This document shows, one piece after another, positions 23,394 to 35,056 of a DNA stretch of 64,000 nucleotides. The stretch comes from Catonia carolina (Eukaryota > Arthropoda > Insecta > Hemiptera > Achilidae). Each line of letters starts with the position of its first letter. The stretch's first letter is position 1. Where the stretch lies: positions 103,528,969 through 103,592,968 of the forward strand of contig JAQMRL010000003.1 of the NCBI GenBank assembly GCA_035578175.1. Reading direction: 5' to 3'. The notes beneath the pieces were generated by a model, which saw only the letters and a program-made list of their open reading frames with translations, searched no databases and had not been told where the DNA came from. The position numbers and the translations under genes were made by a program.

Positions 23394-23502
23394 ATGGAGC
23401 ATTCGGTGCTCTTGGTGGATGTCCAGGTAAATGATGTGGACTTGGTATAGCAAACACTCCTGCTAAGAGGAGAGAAACGCAAATCACTGTTGGTGGCAAC
23501 AT
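23394..23502 (-). CDS. Tsf1: Transferrin 1-like, exon 1 (signal peptide)
   Basis: The first coding exon starts at ATG 23502-23500. It encodes MLPPTVICVSLLLAGVFA, a short N-region and hydrophobic core that make a typical signal peptide, with cleavage likely after the VFA. A Pro/His-rich stretch (PSPHHLPGHPPRAPNAP) follows before the first lobe. The exon ends with one base of a codon at donor GTGAGT (23393-23388), which fits exon 2 exactly. This ATG is chosen because it lies directly before the hydrophobic core and about 35-40 bp downstream of a TATA-like box. The proline-rich linker is longer than I would expect for this family; that is an impression, not a measurement. Confidence 0.9.
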
Positions 23503-23504
23503 CT

Positions 23505-23542
23505 TGTGTGAAGAGAACCGGTAGACGCGAGTGCTTAAATAG
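23505..23542 (-). promoter_or_regulatory. Core promoter of the transferrin gene
   Basis: On the minus strand CTATTTAAG (23542-23534) is a TATA-like box. A TTCAC initiator-like string lies near 23512-23508, about 30 bases downstream. This would give a 5' UTR of only about 10 bases before the ATG, so the exact start site is uncertain. Confidence 0.55.
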
Positions 23543-23559
23543 TTCCTCCACCTCTTCAA

Positions 23560-24330
23560 TCAAGGGTCGGTTCTTACGTCTCTGTAATTTACTTACTGCT
23601 TATCTTCAAACATTACGAGGAAAGTAGAGGGGGGGATTGAAATCATAATAATAACAATAATAATAAATGGAAACTATTTTAATTATCCATTTAAATAATT
23701 ATGACAGTAAAATAACCTATAAATTAAGAAGCCAATAAAAAAGGATTACTTAAATGTCTGTTTTTAAATAAAAATTTTAAAACAATTAATACTGTTTCTT
23801 CATATAGTTAAGCATATATAGAAATTTAAATATAGTTAAACCAATTTTATTTATTATTGATGGAAATATTTTCACTAATAATTTCTTTAATTAGCCGTAA
23901 CATCCAATTATTTTTGTTTATCTTGTTTTTCTTATTATCCACATAAACAATATTGTAATGTATTTAAATATTTGAATTAAAATAAACATATGACTAACAA
24001 CGGATGTTGTTATTCTCTTTATTTTCTTCTTTATTATTATTATTATTATTAGTACAACCTCACAGCAAATTTTTAATTCGGGGGTTTCCACAATTTCTCT
24101 GTGTTTTACGCAATTTCTGCCTATTACTGTAATATTCTGAATACGAGTACATGTATATACAAATTCTTAAAACTCCATCAAATACAAAATAGATTAAGAA
24201 CTTTATATCGAAGTTGGTTGTACAACATATTGCTGAACAAAAGGTTCTGGATTCAATTCCCAAATTAGGTCGGAAATTACAAGTTATGGTTAATTGATGA
24301 TTATTAATTTATGAAAATTTTTTAAGCATG
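23560..24330. other. Region upstream of transferrin, nothing further recognised
   Basis: AT-rich DNA with a (TTA)n run near 24033-24051. Regulatory sites for transferrin could lie here, but I cannot name one. Confidence 0.45.
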
Positions 24331-24334
24331 AAGT

Positions 24335-24482
24335 TTTTTTAATGTCCGACTGTGTTTTAGATTACTGCAAACGGAGACAATGAAAATAAGTGATGAAGAT
24401 TTGATAGACCTGACCAGGAATTGAACACGGGACCCCTGCCGTAGAAGCCAGTCACTGGCCAAGCCTGAAGTACTGGCTTATA
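24335..24482 (-). repeat. tRNA-derived SINE, type B (copy B3), decayed
   Basis: On the minus strand it keeps CTGGCTTCTACGGCAGGGGT, a degraded B box and the tail ACAGTCGGACATTAAAAA. Confidence 0.8.
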
Positions 24483-24618
24483 TTCTTTTCTCGTAATCTT
24501 TTTAATGAAGTGACTGTATTGTTACCTATATTTTTATATTATTATTATTAGTGGGCAGCATATTAATGTGATTTTTTAATGCTGTTCTCGCATCCTTGCA
24601 GCCAGCCATAGTTATGGG

Positions 24619-25003
24619 TAAAGTTACCATTCGTCCGGACAATTAGGATTTCAAGCACATGTCCAGATTTTTAAAATGTAAATGGAAAACACAACGAAAA
24701 ATTTTTAGTAATAAGTATTAAAAAATAATTTCTACCGATTATACTCGTAATTGGTCATTATTATACCGTTACTTGATAAATTAGGCTAACACTTTTTCTT
24801 TATTTTGAATTTCTTTTCTTAAACCTGTTTAAATGTAAACCACTCTCCCTTTCCTCGAATTGAATTTATAGGCGCCGATCCATATAACCGAAGAGGAAAT
24901 ATTCCTAATTCACATTGGTGGGTAGTTTCATAATACACCCCGCACCTCCCGGAGTTCCACCGTTTAATGTCCGGATTTGGCTTCAAAAAGTATGGTAATC
25001 CTA
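24619..25003. mobile_element. hAT-type MITE
   Basis: It is flanked by a perfect 8-bp duplication GTTATGGG (24611-24618 and 25004-25011). The left end is TAAAGTTACCATTCGTCCGG and the right end, reverse-complemented, TAGGATTACCATACTTTTTG; both then carry TCCGGAC nearby. An 8-bp duplication with such TTACCAT ends is the hallmark of hAT elements. No coding capacity. Confidence 0.88.
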
Positions 25004-25011
25004 GTTATGGG

Positions 25012-25555
25012 TAGTGACAGTGGGGTGTAGGGAAGTTTTAAAGCCTCTTAAATAACTCTACATAAAAGTTTGTGACAGTATATGTCTATCTAATAAGGTT
25101 CATGGAAAATATCTTAAAATAGGTACTGAAAACAAACGTGACAAAGTGCTCTAACTAACGAGAGTTGTTTAGAATAAAAACTTGAATCCATATAACCGTA
25201 GCTCACCGTATTTGTCTTCCAGTTTCATTCAAGTAACCGAAAATTTTCACACTCAACATGCTGTAAAAACTGCAACCTAGGTCTTCTGTTTTTTACACCT
25301 TACACACATTCATCCTCTTAATGTTTTGTTTATTTATGGTTTCGTGTCTTGATTTACCCTCAATCAATTATGTTCTCGTGTTTTTTACCATTTGCCACAA
25401 CTCTCTTTTCTACAGCTGTTTTAAATATTCTCACAGTAGCGACCCTTCATAAATATAAACGACGCTCCGCCTTGGGCCTCGTAAAAAAAATAATAACACT
25501 GCAAATTTTAGACATATTAGGTTCCATTTGAGAATCATAGATCATGAACCATGAA
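25012..25555. other. Intergenic stretch, nothing recognised
   Basis: A hydrophobic open frame at 25349-25531 has no start context, motif or splice support. Confidence 0.4.
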
Positions 25556-25775
25556 TTCTTCTTCTTCTTCTTCTTCTTCTCTTCAGAGCATAGGGCACCT
25601 AGCCTATTTCGGTATCAAAAAGTTTTATTTTTTTATAAGAAGGCTGGAAATTAAAATACTCCCAGCGTTGTAGAGGTCTCCTAATCTTCTTTCCCCCTCA
25701 GGTTTGTATCCCAGAATCCATTTTTGTACTCTATATTCCTTTGTTTATGTATTCATGGACGAAATAATCTAAGAG
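25556..25775 (-). mobile_element. RTE-type LINE relic, extreme 3' end
   Basis: It begins with (TTC)n at 25557-25580, which is the (GAA)n tail on the minus strand. The adjoining minus-strand text KEYRVQKWILGYKPEGERR parallels the RPxGRR block at the end of RTE proteins. Confidence 0.75.
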
Positions 25776-26929
25776 TGTTGGAACAGTATTGAGCATTATT
25801 TTCACCTCACCACTGTCTGTTCAAATGCACCTGCGAAACGATCGTTTTCTAAACTAAAACTTTTCTTCTATGATTTATGAATTTATCTCTGCCAAAAATT
25901 GGAAAGCGGTTTTGTAAATAAATTCATGTAGACCTGAATAAATTATCTAATATTGGACCTTTCTAAAAACAGGAATACACAATTTAGTACATTATTGTGA
26001 ATAGTTTTATTACTACATTTACAATTTTAAAATGGGCTGGCAAATTTGAAGTCGCAACAAACTTACTAATGCTTAAATGCTTAATGCTTAAATCACAGGG
26101 AAATGGAGATAAATAGGCAATTCTTAATTATTTTTGAGCAGAATAATTTCATCCTCGGTCTCGTCAACCAAATTTTTAGTTACCTTTATTTAAAATTAGA
26201 CTGGAGCTTTGAAAATTATTGGGCTGTCACAGCTGCCTCATTAGAAAGATTATCAATATATTCGAAACATATTAGAAAGGTACCTTTGTCACTTTTACGT
26301 ACAGAGTATTGAGAAAAACCTAATTACTGTTTAAAAATATTTTAATTTTACAGAGTTGTGGGTAGTTTTATGAAATTGTATAATAAATTAAATTTTTCAA
26401 TATTGAAAACGGGTGACAGGACTGGTATCTTTCGGCGTTTAACAAATTTTGAATCGTTTATAGTAGCTGAAGGATAACCCACAGTCTTTAATCTTCCCTT
26501 TATTGCCGAATTATTATGTTCTAGATTTATAATTTTAGGTTTCATTTATAACTGTCTAGATTTTTAATTCGTCGTTTTCTTATATTTTTCAGGATTTTCA
26601 GAGTCAGATATTAACTTTTATAAATTCTCTTTAAATAACTCTAACATCAGCAGGCCCCTACACAATACTTAAAATACACGACTATTTAAAACTGATAATG
26701 TGCAGATAGTGTTGCTATATTATGTATTGCAGGTTCCAAACTCACTGAATTATATTCTCCACTACATTAAGAAAACTGTACCAGTTTTTCAATCTAAATG
26801 CATGTTATAATAGATCCCTTTTTCTCGGTGATAACTTATACCTTCAAAGACTGTAAATCTGTCTGAACCTAAAACCATTTTCTGGGGTCCCTTTCTGAAA
26901 TAAACTATTTATTAATTTTAGGCATTCTT
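25776..26929. other. Intergenic stretch, nothing recognised
   Basis: No repeat end or convincing exon. The open frame at 26103-26312 shows no family motif. Confidence 0.45.
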
Positions 26930-26930
26930 G

Positions 26931-27060
26931 GTCGGTCCGTTGGTGTAGTAGTCAGCGCAACTGAACTGGCTTCTATGTCAGGGATCCCGGGTTCGATTCC
27001 CGGTCAGGTCTGCCACTTTTTCATCTATTTAGCAGCTTACGTTATCCAACGCACAAGTTA
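26931..27060 (+). repeat. tRNA-derived SINE, type B (copy B4)
   Basis: TCCGTTGGTGTAGTAGTCAG head, CCGGGTTCGATTCCCGG perfect B-box stem-loop, then CAGGTCTGCCACTTTTTCAT. The best preserved tRNA-like head in the window. Confidence 0.9.
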
Positions 27061-27860
27061 AGGCTTATTTTAACAACATCCTTTCGTAGCACCAAACTTC
27101 GAGAGATTCAAGCGCATTATTCGAGAATAAAAATTAGTCAAAGATTATGAGTAAAATATAGTTTTAGTTAATGTAAGGATACCCGAGAAAGTTGTAGCGG
27201 TTTTCACAAACATTTGGTTGAAGAAGCATTTAGAAAATGTACTTGTAACATAACGTTAGTACTTGTTTGGCTTGGTTATTTGCTGTATGTATATAACCAA
27301 TTAACGATACAATGTTTTAGTTGCCTATACACTCTATTGAAATGTAGATATTGAAAGACATGTCTACTATCTACATAAATGGATAGATTATAACCATAGA
27401 AAGCTATCTTATGTAGAAAGCAATCTTCCTTGCTTAGTATTAAGTAGCATTATGTACAGTACACTTAATACATACTTAACTATTATGTTGTACTTAATGA
27501 TATAATAGTTCAATGAACTGTTAAAAAGCAGGTTAAGTCCCATAACAAACTTATCTACTAATTTATCAAAATCAACTGTGATGTGAAACAAAGTTTATCT
27601 CTCTAAGTCCCGGGTCATATTTAATCAATTGTAACTAATTTATTTCAGCGGCTATCCTAACAATTTTAAGGTTGCTCGTTTTGATTTTTATCAACAAGAA
27701 TATTGAAGGTTTTTACTACTAAAAAATGTGAGATAAATTTTCTAATATATATTTTTTACTACACTTAATTTCTTGAAGAAACCTTTTTTGAACTTTAGAA
27801 ATTCTGTTCATTTTTAAATTATAAAACTTCGTTGTTTTCGTTATCGATTGTTTCACAATA
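27061..27860. other. Intergenic stretch, nothing recognised
   Basis: AT-rich, no structure that I can name. Confidence 0.45.
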
Positions 27861-27867
27861 GATTTTT

Positions 27868-28690
27868 ACTTTCTCTTGTCCTATATGAATAAATAGAAAA
27901 GGAAAGTAGGTCTGTTATTTTCATGTCGATTTTTCGAAATTGAGTTTTCATCGGATATACACATTTTCAGGCCCCCTGAACCCAAAAAAAGTTTATTGAG
28001 ATTGGTGTGTGTGCGTGCGTGCGCGTGTGTGTGTGAGAGAGAACAAAATACCTCAAGAACGGAAATGATATAGTTAGTAAGCTCAAACTTCTGATTTTCT
28101 GTTATTTTTCCTCAAAATTTGCAAAAAGAAAATAATTTTTAAGATTGTGGTCTTAATATGAATTTTACAACATAAGTACCTACATGTTTTTTCTTTACAT
28201 TGTTTACTCATACCCATGACGGGCAGGTGGAGTGTTAAATTAATTGCACTCGATATGTTGGTTCCAAGGCTACAAAAAATAGTTCTGTTTCTTATCACAT
28301 AGTCAGCCTATTATGTGACTGAACTATTTAAGAACAGAAGAGGTAGAGGTATAAATGACACTAGTAAGAGTTATCTCCTCTGATAGTAATGAATTTCACT
28401 ATGCAGCCAAACCCTATGGTGAATGAAGTGAAGGTGTCATTTTCAGAATGGAAAGCGGGTGCTTTTCGGAGGGCCTGGCATGCTAATAAGCATACTCTTT
28501 CAACTCAGTGAGGAAGGCAATAGTAAACCACCTCATTCCTCGTTTTACTTAGTAAAACCTCTAGAGGTTCAAACCAGCCTTTCGGCTGATGACCTAAACA
28601 ACATTGTTTACTCATAACTAAACATAAGTTATTGTTCATTATTTACATCGGCAAGAGAAAGTTGTGTGAGTGTTTCACACCAGATTTTTA
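27868..28690 (+). repeat. HINE-like element with nested SINE (copy H3)
   Basis: The 5' end ACTTTCTCTTGTCCTATATG is at 27868, a degenerate GT/GC microsatellite at 28003-28038, then CCTCAAGAACGGAA. The 3' part resumes at 28617 after the SINE at 28213-28600 and ends CGGCAAGAGAAAGTTGTGTG and TTTCACACCAGATTTTT. Without the SINE and its duplicated target the element would be about 420 bp, an internally deleted form. Confidence 0.9.
28213..28600 (+). repeat. Hairpin-ended SINE (family S), copy S6, nested in H3
   Basis: A perfect 16-bp duplication ACATTGTTTACTCATA (28197-28212 and 28601-28616) brackets a full-length 388-bp copy. Its host is the HINE-like element, so this SINE is younger than that insertion. 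Confidence 0.95.
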
Positions 28691-29520
28691 GTTTATAGTA
28701 TGATAAAGTAAAAAAAAAACTGAGACTATTTTCTCACCATCTGCCAAGTCCTCTACTCATTAATTAGGTGTAAAAGAGCAGGTTCAGTAACAATGATTTT
28801 TTATCTTTGTAAGACTACGCTGATTTTAATTTACAGCAAAACATTAGAGGAAACTAGAAATACGATAATTTATTTTATCCTAACAGGAGAATTAATACAG
28901 AATTTTATTTCTTGGCTCCAGTTCAAAACAACAAAACTACTATTAGAGATAACTTATTAATTCGTTGAACCGTGACAAGAATTAAAACAGACACAATATT
29001 CTATAGTAAATTCTAGATTTTTAATTTATTATATTTTTATATTTTATCAATGTTTAAGGCCAATGTTAAGCAACTGCTGTAGAGTTTTTGTATTACACAA
29101 TGCGAATATTGCCATTTAAAATGTTCCTGGCTTTGTCAGGTGTGGAATCCATAAATAAATAAATCTTCATTAGTCGGCGATCCTTTTCAGAAATATAATT
29201 ATTCAATAACACAATACGTATTAACAAATATTTGTATAGTATAAATAATAAAAACAAATTAATCTTTTTTGATTTCGTTATGTACATTTAAATTTATTTT
29301 TGTAATACTATTATTAAAACTTTTTCTATAAATTTTGGCATTTATTTCTGATTTACTCAGTGGCGCAATGTTACTTTTCCTACGGAACTGGAAATCACCC
29401 ATCATGAAAAGCAGAAAGTATAGATGCACTGTAAATTTAGTAGAATTATTTGTACGTTTTTTTGTGATATGCTTATTTCATGAAAAGTGGTTTATCCGGA
29501 CTGGCTACCAAAAGTTTTAG
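28691..29520. other. Intergenic stretch, nothing recognised
   Basis: No repeat ends or exons identified. Confidence 0.45.
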
Positions 29521-29524
29521 TGAC

Positions 29525-29735
29525 CTTTTATAGGGACTCTTCATTAAGAATCGATCGTGGACGACTATATTATTGACCATTCGTAACCCTTCCTGTTGTT
29601 TCAAATTTCTTACTTAAATTTCGTACTAAATGATACCGAGTTGGTAACGGAACATCTGGAAATTTAGCACTAAGTTTATTACAAACTTCAGACGTATTTT
29701 TGTAATAGTGTTCTCATAATCCTTCAGCCTTCTTA
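29525..29735 (-). pseudogene. Mariner-superfamily transposase relic (N-terminal HTH)
   Basis: The minus strand, read with stops and a shift, gives VCNKLSAKFPDVPLPTRYHL, LVRNLSKKFETTGRVTNG and SRPRSILNEESL. This parallels the DNA-binding region of the transposase at 46072 (VRRLMKKFFETGSTVDL). No ends were found; a relic only. Confidence 0.7.
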
Positions 29736-30342
29736 TTTTTGGTAGTTTAGTAAAAATGATTAGAATTATAACTAATTTTTTATCAAAACTTACAAGTTCT
29801 GTATTTCTGTATTTAGAATTTACTATGACTTTTTATAATTATGGTTGGAGTTGTTTTAATAAACAACTGTAACTTTGCTAATTTCAAACCTCGAAAAGAT
29901 ACAATGGCGTCAGTTGGGAAATATTAAATTCTGTGAGAAAATTTTTTGCGCGTGTGTTATTTTGGAATATAATATATCATAGTATCATAGTATATTATAC
30001 TCCATTCCTTATAGGATACTTTTGAATTAGAGAAATTTCAACAGCTCCGACGAGTTCCCCACCGTATGTATGAGACCGTAGCAAAGTACAGAATGGATCC
30101 AGCCACAAAAACACATTTTATAATTAACAGTTTTCCCTCCCTACATATTTAAATTACTGGAAAATTTTATTACGTAAGAAAGAACATTAAGTTTTTTGGT
30201 AAAATTGTCTACCCCTTTACTTTTGCAATGTCAGAAATTTGTATATTAACAGATTTATTTCGTGTACCTAACTATAGATTTTTAATTTTTTTTAAAGGGT
30301 TAAATTGAAGTGACCTCAAATTCTTATAAACTTTTTTTACCA

Positions 30343-30880
30343 TTTTCTTCTTCTTCTTCTTCTTCTTCTTTCCTTCTGTTCACGGCAGAGGCCACTTAAA
30401 CTGTACCGAAATCATGATGTTTTGTTTGTTAGAAAGAAAACTGGAAATAAAAAAATTATTCGTATGTAGTATCGTGGAAGTCTTCTCACATTTCTCTTTT
30501 TCTCAAACATCTATTCCAGAACCCGTTTTGGAATTCTGTTTTCCTTCATACATTGAAGATACTCATCCATTTATACTCCCTCCTACTACCGTTGACTCTA
30601 CGTAAAAAACGAATCTCTTCAGCTTCCAATTTCAGTTTCTTTTCCCTGTAATAGCCCAAGTTTTGTTGTCATATAAAAATGGTGGGAAATGCCATTACAT
30701 CATAAAATCTCATCAAAATATATTTGTAAGCCTTATTCCTTGATGTTCTTGCAATCGTTACCCATAAACTTTGAAACGAATGTATTTTTTGTCAACATCA
30801 AGCTCCTTGTCAAAATCATTTTAAAATAATTTTCTAATCTTCAGTAATTTCATCCCCAAGATTTAATTTTCCCTACTGAT
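30343..30880 (-). mobile_element. RTE-type LINE relic, 3' end
   Basis: A (TTC)n run at 30346-30370 marks the minus-strand (GAA)n tail. Adjoining minus-strand text ENRIPKRVLE and EKKRNVRRLPRY parallels the RMPxERIPKxxxxYRPxGRRDVGRPR end of related elements. It decays towards 30880. Confidence 0.75.
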
Positions 30881-32477
30881 AATTAGTTATAAATTGCAAC
30901 GTTGAAGTAACAATCAAATTATTCAAACTGCATTACTATTACAGTAGGCTTACTGATTATGTATTATGTAATAAAATCTTTTAACTACAGTAGTTGGTTA
31001 ATTTAAAGAAATAAAATCTTTTTAAATTTATGCAAATGACTGTTAATATAATGAAATTGCCTTTAGAAGGAAATTTCTCTTCTTTGTAACTATTGGAACT
31101 CCTTTTGGCTATCTATGAATCTTTTAATGTATTCGTTTGGCTCGGATCCACAAACTAGTTCGATTAGCTGAGAGGTTAGGTACTACTTCTAAAAGTCGTA
31201 TATGTAAATTGGTTTTATTGTAAATTACAGTGCACTGCAGTAATAAATTTACAAAGTAAGATTGTGCATACTATAATCGAAGGCTACTTCCAGTCTACGT
31301 AATTAAACATTGTTGTTTATTTTTTTTAACAGCCCCTGTCCTTTCTTATAGAATATCTGAGCTCATATTTTTATTTACCGCCTGACTTGATGATTTGTTT
31401 TGATTATTTACTACCACAACATTCGTGTTTATTGACTGTCTTATATTGTTGGCAATCAACCGGGGTGAATCAAAGCATTCATAGCTAGTTTTATTTATTA
31501 TAAGTAAGCTGAGTTATAAAGTAATAATATTTTGTCTGAGAGATCTGAATAAATTTTACGCCGTTAAATTAATTCTAAACGTTCACTGGAAAGTCATTTC
31601 ACCACGTTTAATTCAAAAAATACATCAAAATTTCAACCAATCCATTGTAAATACGAAAATGGATTACAGAGATAAATAATTCATAATATAGCTTTCTACT
31701 GTTCAGATGATACCAATTCTAGGGCAGAATCACTATTAGGCCCTTATGACGGTATGGAGTAGAAAATCTTAAGTCTCCTTCAGTTAAAAATCGTCGCGCA
31801 AGAGAATCTCAAAGAACACTGATGAAAGAATATTTTTGAAGGGAGTACTTCTTTTGGTGCGCCTGGACCGTAATTTTTGCACTAGAAATCTTTGGTTTGC
31901 CGTCACGTCACGCTCCGCTATTAACAATTACGATCAATTAATTTACAAAAATCTTTTTTATATAATTTATTAACTTAATAAATTAATTAAGTAGTCACTT
32001 CTGTCGGTCAGTCCCGCGACGGCTGATTTTTTTTTGAAGTGACTACTTCTTTAGGCCTATCGTCTATCACTTTAGGTAATTCAACACAAACGGAAAGAGT
32101 TTTTAAAATTCATAAAAGAAACAGTTAGATATATTGTAAGAAAATTGCCCCGTCGCAATTTTAAAATTCGTTATTGAGGGTATTTTAAAATTCTTAACGT
32201 GTGGTACCCGTTGTAGCTTTTAATGTTTACAAACATTTTATCACATATTTTCAAAAAAATACAGCTCGTAGAAAATTGGAAAGAGTACATTAAACAATAA
32301 TTCTTCAAGTATTTTGTTATATTTAACCTAAGTGTTACGATAGAAATCTCTAATAGTAGCCTACTTTTAACTGCAGTACAATGGAACAGTGACATTGAGG
32401 TTTTCTTCATTTAATTCTCCAGACTGTCCGGTCGACTTGGAAATCAATGTTATTTTTTTATTTATTTAATCCCTAAT
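30881..32477. other. Intergenic stretch containing one strong hairpin
   Basis: No gene was recognised over 1.6 kb. It holds the 13-bp perfect hairpin at 31989-32048. Confidence 0.45.
31989..32048. repeat. 13-bp perfect stem-loop with GC-rich loop
   Basis: AAGTAGTCACTTC (31989-32001) is the exact reverse complement of GAAGTGACTACTT (32036-32048). The 34-base loop contains GTCGGTCAGTCCCGCGACGG, unusually GC-rich for this window, and a run of T. Confidence 0.8.
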
Positions 32478-32590
32478 GTGTGTACGTTGCAATCTGTTCA
32501 ATTAAGAACAATAAGCAATCCCATGACTCAATAAGATGAGGATGATATGTGTGACGTGTAAATGAGGTGTAGTCTTGTTCAGACCCAGGC
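32478..32590 (-). repeat. tRNA-like SINE, type D, 3' part
   Basis: It matches the type D tail inverted: GTTGCAATCTGTTCAATT, AGAACAATAAGCAATCCCAT and GTGTAAATGAGGTGTAGTC. Confidence 0.78.
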
Positions 32591-32928
32591 CGACTGTATA
32601 CCATTGTATATCATTCAAAGAGTTTTTTCTCTCGTACAGGGCCAATTTTAGACCACGTGAGATGACATTAGACGTTTCTGGAAGATCGTTTTACAGCCCA
32701 CCTTCTAAGTATTCGCTTATTATAGGCTTTTATTCTTTTTTCTGTCCACCAGTGTTCGTTTCGCTCTTCATGGACCTCCTTAAAGTCTGTAATTAGTAGT
32801 CTGAATTTGGTTCGGTTCATTAAATTTTCTCGGTTTATTCCGGTTTTCTCAATATCCTTTCTGACTTATTTAAACCATTTATCTGACACCTTAAATCATT
32901 CAAATAGTTTGTAAATAAATAAATAAAA

Positions 32929-33712
32929 TCTGGTGTGAAACACTCACACAACTTTCTCTTGCCAATGCAAATAATTAATAATAAACCTAACATTAGTAAT
33001 AAAATATTAGAAATAAACAAAACACTAACCTCAAAAACATAACCTTATTTTAATCATGAGTGAAAGACGGAAAATGAAAATCGACCTGTTTGGCTTCAAA
33101 ATACGGAAAATCACTCTTTCACGCTAAACTAGGCTCTGTAGAGAAAAATGCAATAAATAAAAGTTGTAGATCTTTTAATTTTCTATAAATTTAATTATAT
33201 ACACTTTTGTCGTAAAATGCATACTAAGGCCGAAATGTTAAAAAAATCGATTTTTCTCACGTTTTCGTGAGAAAAAAACAGAAAATCGCAAATTACCGCT
33301 TAACTAAGCGTTATACAAAAAAATGTTATAAATAAAAGTTGTAGGTTTTTAAATTCTCTACAACTTTTATTATATAAATTTGTGCGCTAAAATGCATATT
33401 AAAGCCGTAATCTTAAAAAAACTATGTTTTTACGTGAAAACAGCTTCACCCAGAATTTCAGCAAACATGACGCCTACCCTATCTTGTAGAGAATAAAAAA
33501 TTGAGTAAACCAGGCGATTTTTAAAAAACATCGTAGGACCAGTTTTTGAGAAAATTGCAAAAAAGTGAAAAATTATAGGTCTACGAATAAACTCCCACTT
33601 CCGGTTGACCGATTTTGATGAAAATGTTTGTGTCGGGTCCGGTAGTGGTATGTAACTTAAGTTTCAAGTTTCAAGTTCGTACGATGTTCCGTTCTTGAGA
33701 TATTTTGTATAC

Positions 33713-33772
<60 letters not shown>

Positions 33773-33912
33773 ACACACAGACCAATCGCTAAAAACATGT
33801 TTTTTGGGTCAGGGGGTCTGAAAACGTATAGATCCGGTGAAAACTCGATTTCGAAAAATCGACATGAAAACAATACTTTCCTTCCTATATATTCATATAG
33901 GCAAGAGAAAGT
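32929..33912 (-). repeat. HINE-like element, full length (copy H4)
   Basis: It is inverted relative to H9 and about 984 bp long. It begins TCTGGTGTGAAACACTCAC (terminal hairpin), then the inner arm ACTTTCTCTTGCC, and ends CCTATATATTCATATAGG followed by CAAGAGAAAGT. A CA microsatellite occupies 33711-33780 after the AGTTTCAAGTTTCAAGTTCG block. Open frames across the CA tract encode only Thr-His repeats. Confidence 0.93.
33711..33780. repeat. (CA)n microsatellite of copy H4
   Basis: About 35 CA units with a few interruptions (CAAACAC, CAGAC). Confidence 0.95.
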
Positions 33913-34079
33913 AAAAATTTACTCTTACTTAAAATATTTATGAATTTCATACAAATCAAAATTTTAGGTAGGGAATGGGAAGATTATGCTGCAAAACAGA
34001 ACGGAAAAATAAGGCTGACCATGCAACTTGGAGTGGCCAATGAAACTTCGCGCAATCTTCGACCAAAGCAGCCAAACAT

Positions 34080-34690
34080 TATTTATTTATTTATTTTATT
34101 TTATTGTTTGCAACAGGCCGACTACGGCGCAATTTACAGAAACAATATTTCATTACAGAGCAAAAGACAATATAAAAGTAAAAAAGAAAAGAAAATGAGA
34201 GAAAAATACAAACAAAAATAGTCAATTATGCAAACAGAATTAAATATACCTAAAATATTATTATACTCATAGATTTTACAACAAATTTACTAATCAATAA
34301 TCATGATAGAGGTCAAAAACAAAACAAACAAAAAATTAACACACACATAGTGTGGAATTGCTTGAAAACATACTTCTTGAAAGACTTAAGAATGGCTGAC
34401 CTATACGATGCTCGGCTCTGTCAAAATGGATCTATTGTCGCAATTCTGTCCATGATATTATAATTAACTATTATGCAGTTAACCGACGAATAAGCTGCAT
34501 AATTAGTGGAGGAAGATTTGTAATAAAACATATTTTTTGAACGGTTATAAAAACTTGGAACGCGAAAAGGGATTTTTCTAAGCGTATGAGGATCATTTAT
34601 TTCACCACACAATAATTGCTTCAAATTCATTAGTGAAGCTAATTAACGCCTATTTTCCAGTGTTTGCATTTGAAAGATGTCTAGTAAAGT
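34080..34690 (-). mobile_element. LINE relic (CR1/Jockey-like), 3' end
   Basis: The minus strand encodes LLCGEINDPHTLRKIPFRVP and FYYKSSSTNYAAYSSV, the C-terminal signature seen in many CR1/Jockey-like elements. The 3' UTR contains TTGCGCCGTAGTCGGCC and the element ends in a (TAAA)n-like tail, seen as ATTATTTATTTATTTA at 34079-34095. Confidence 0.8.
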
Positions 34691-34751
34691 AATATATGGA
34701 TTTTCAAATTATACCAAAACTAATAAAAAAACAAATTAATTCTCAATAACC

Positions 34752-35045
34752 CACCAGGTTGGTCTGTAAGTAAAGTCGTCGCTACGAGTCAGCTGTATAA
34801 CAGCTGATTTTCGGAGACGAAAGTTCCTGGTTCAAATCCGAGTAAAGGTATTTTTATACGGATTTGAATACTAGACAATGATTACCTGTGTACTTTGATG
34901 GTTGAAGTTCAATTAACCATACTCTCTCAGGAATAGTCGGTCTGAGTCTCTACAAGACTACATCTCATTTGTACGTCATACACATCATCCTCATATCATT
35001 GGTTCATGGGGTTCCTTATTGTTCTTAAATTGAACAGATTGCAAC
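34752..35045 (+). repeat. tRNA-like SINE, type D
   Basis: It begins near CCAGGTTGGTCTGTAAG, has the variable-arm hairpin CAGCTGTATAACAGCTG and the B-box-like CTGGTTCAAATCC, and ends TTCTTAAATTGAACAG. Copy S7 follows almost directly. Confidence 0.88.
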
Positions 35046-35056
35046 ATACTCACATT

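Noticed and set aside
25349..25531. Hydrophobic 60-codon frame resembling a membrane segment
   Set aside because: No splice signals, family motif or partner exon; AT-rich DNA often gives such frames.
26103..26312. 69-codon plus-strand frame
   Set aside because: No recognisable family, no splice or start context and no repeat link.
33695..33943. Open frame with long Thr-His repeats (likewise at 37486-37710, 37999-38226 and 38027-38275)
   Set aside because: It is only translation of the CA microsatellites in the HINE-like copies.
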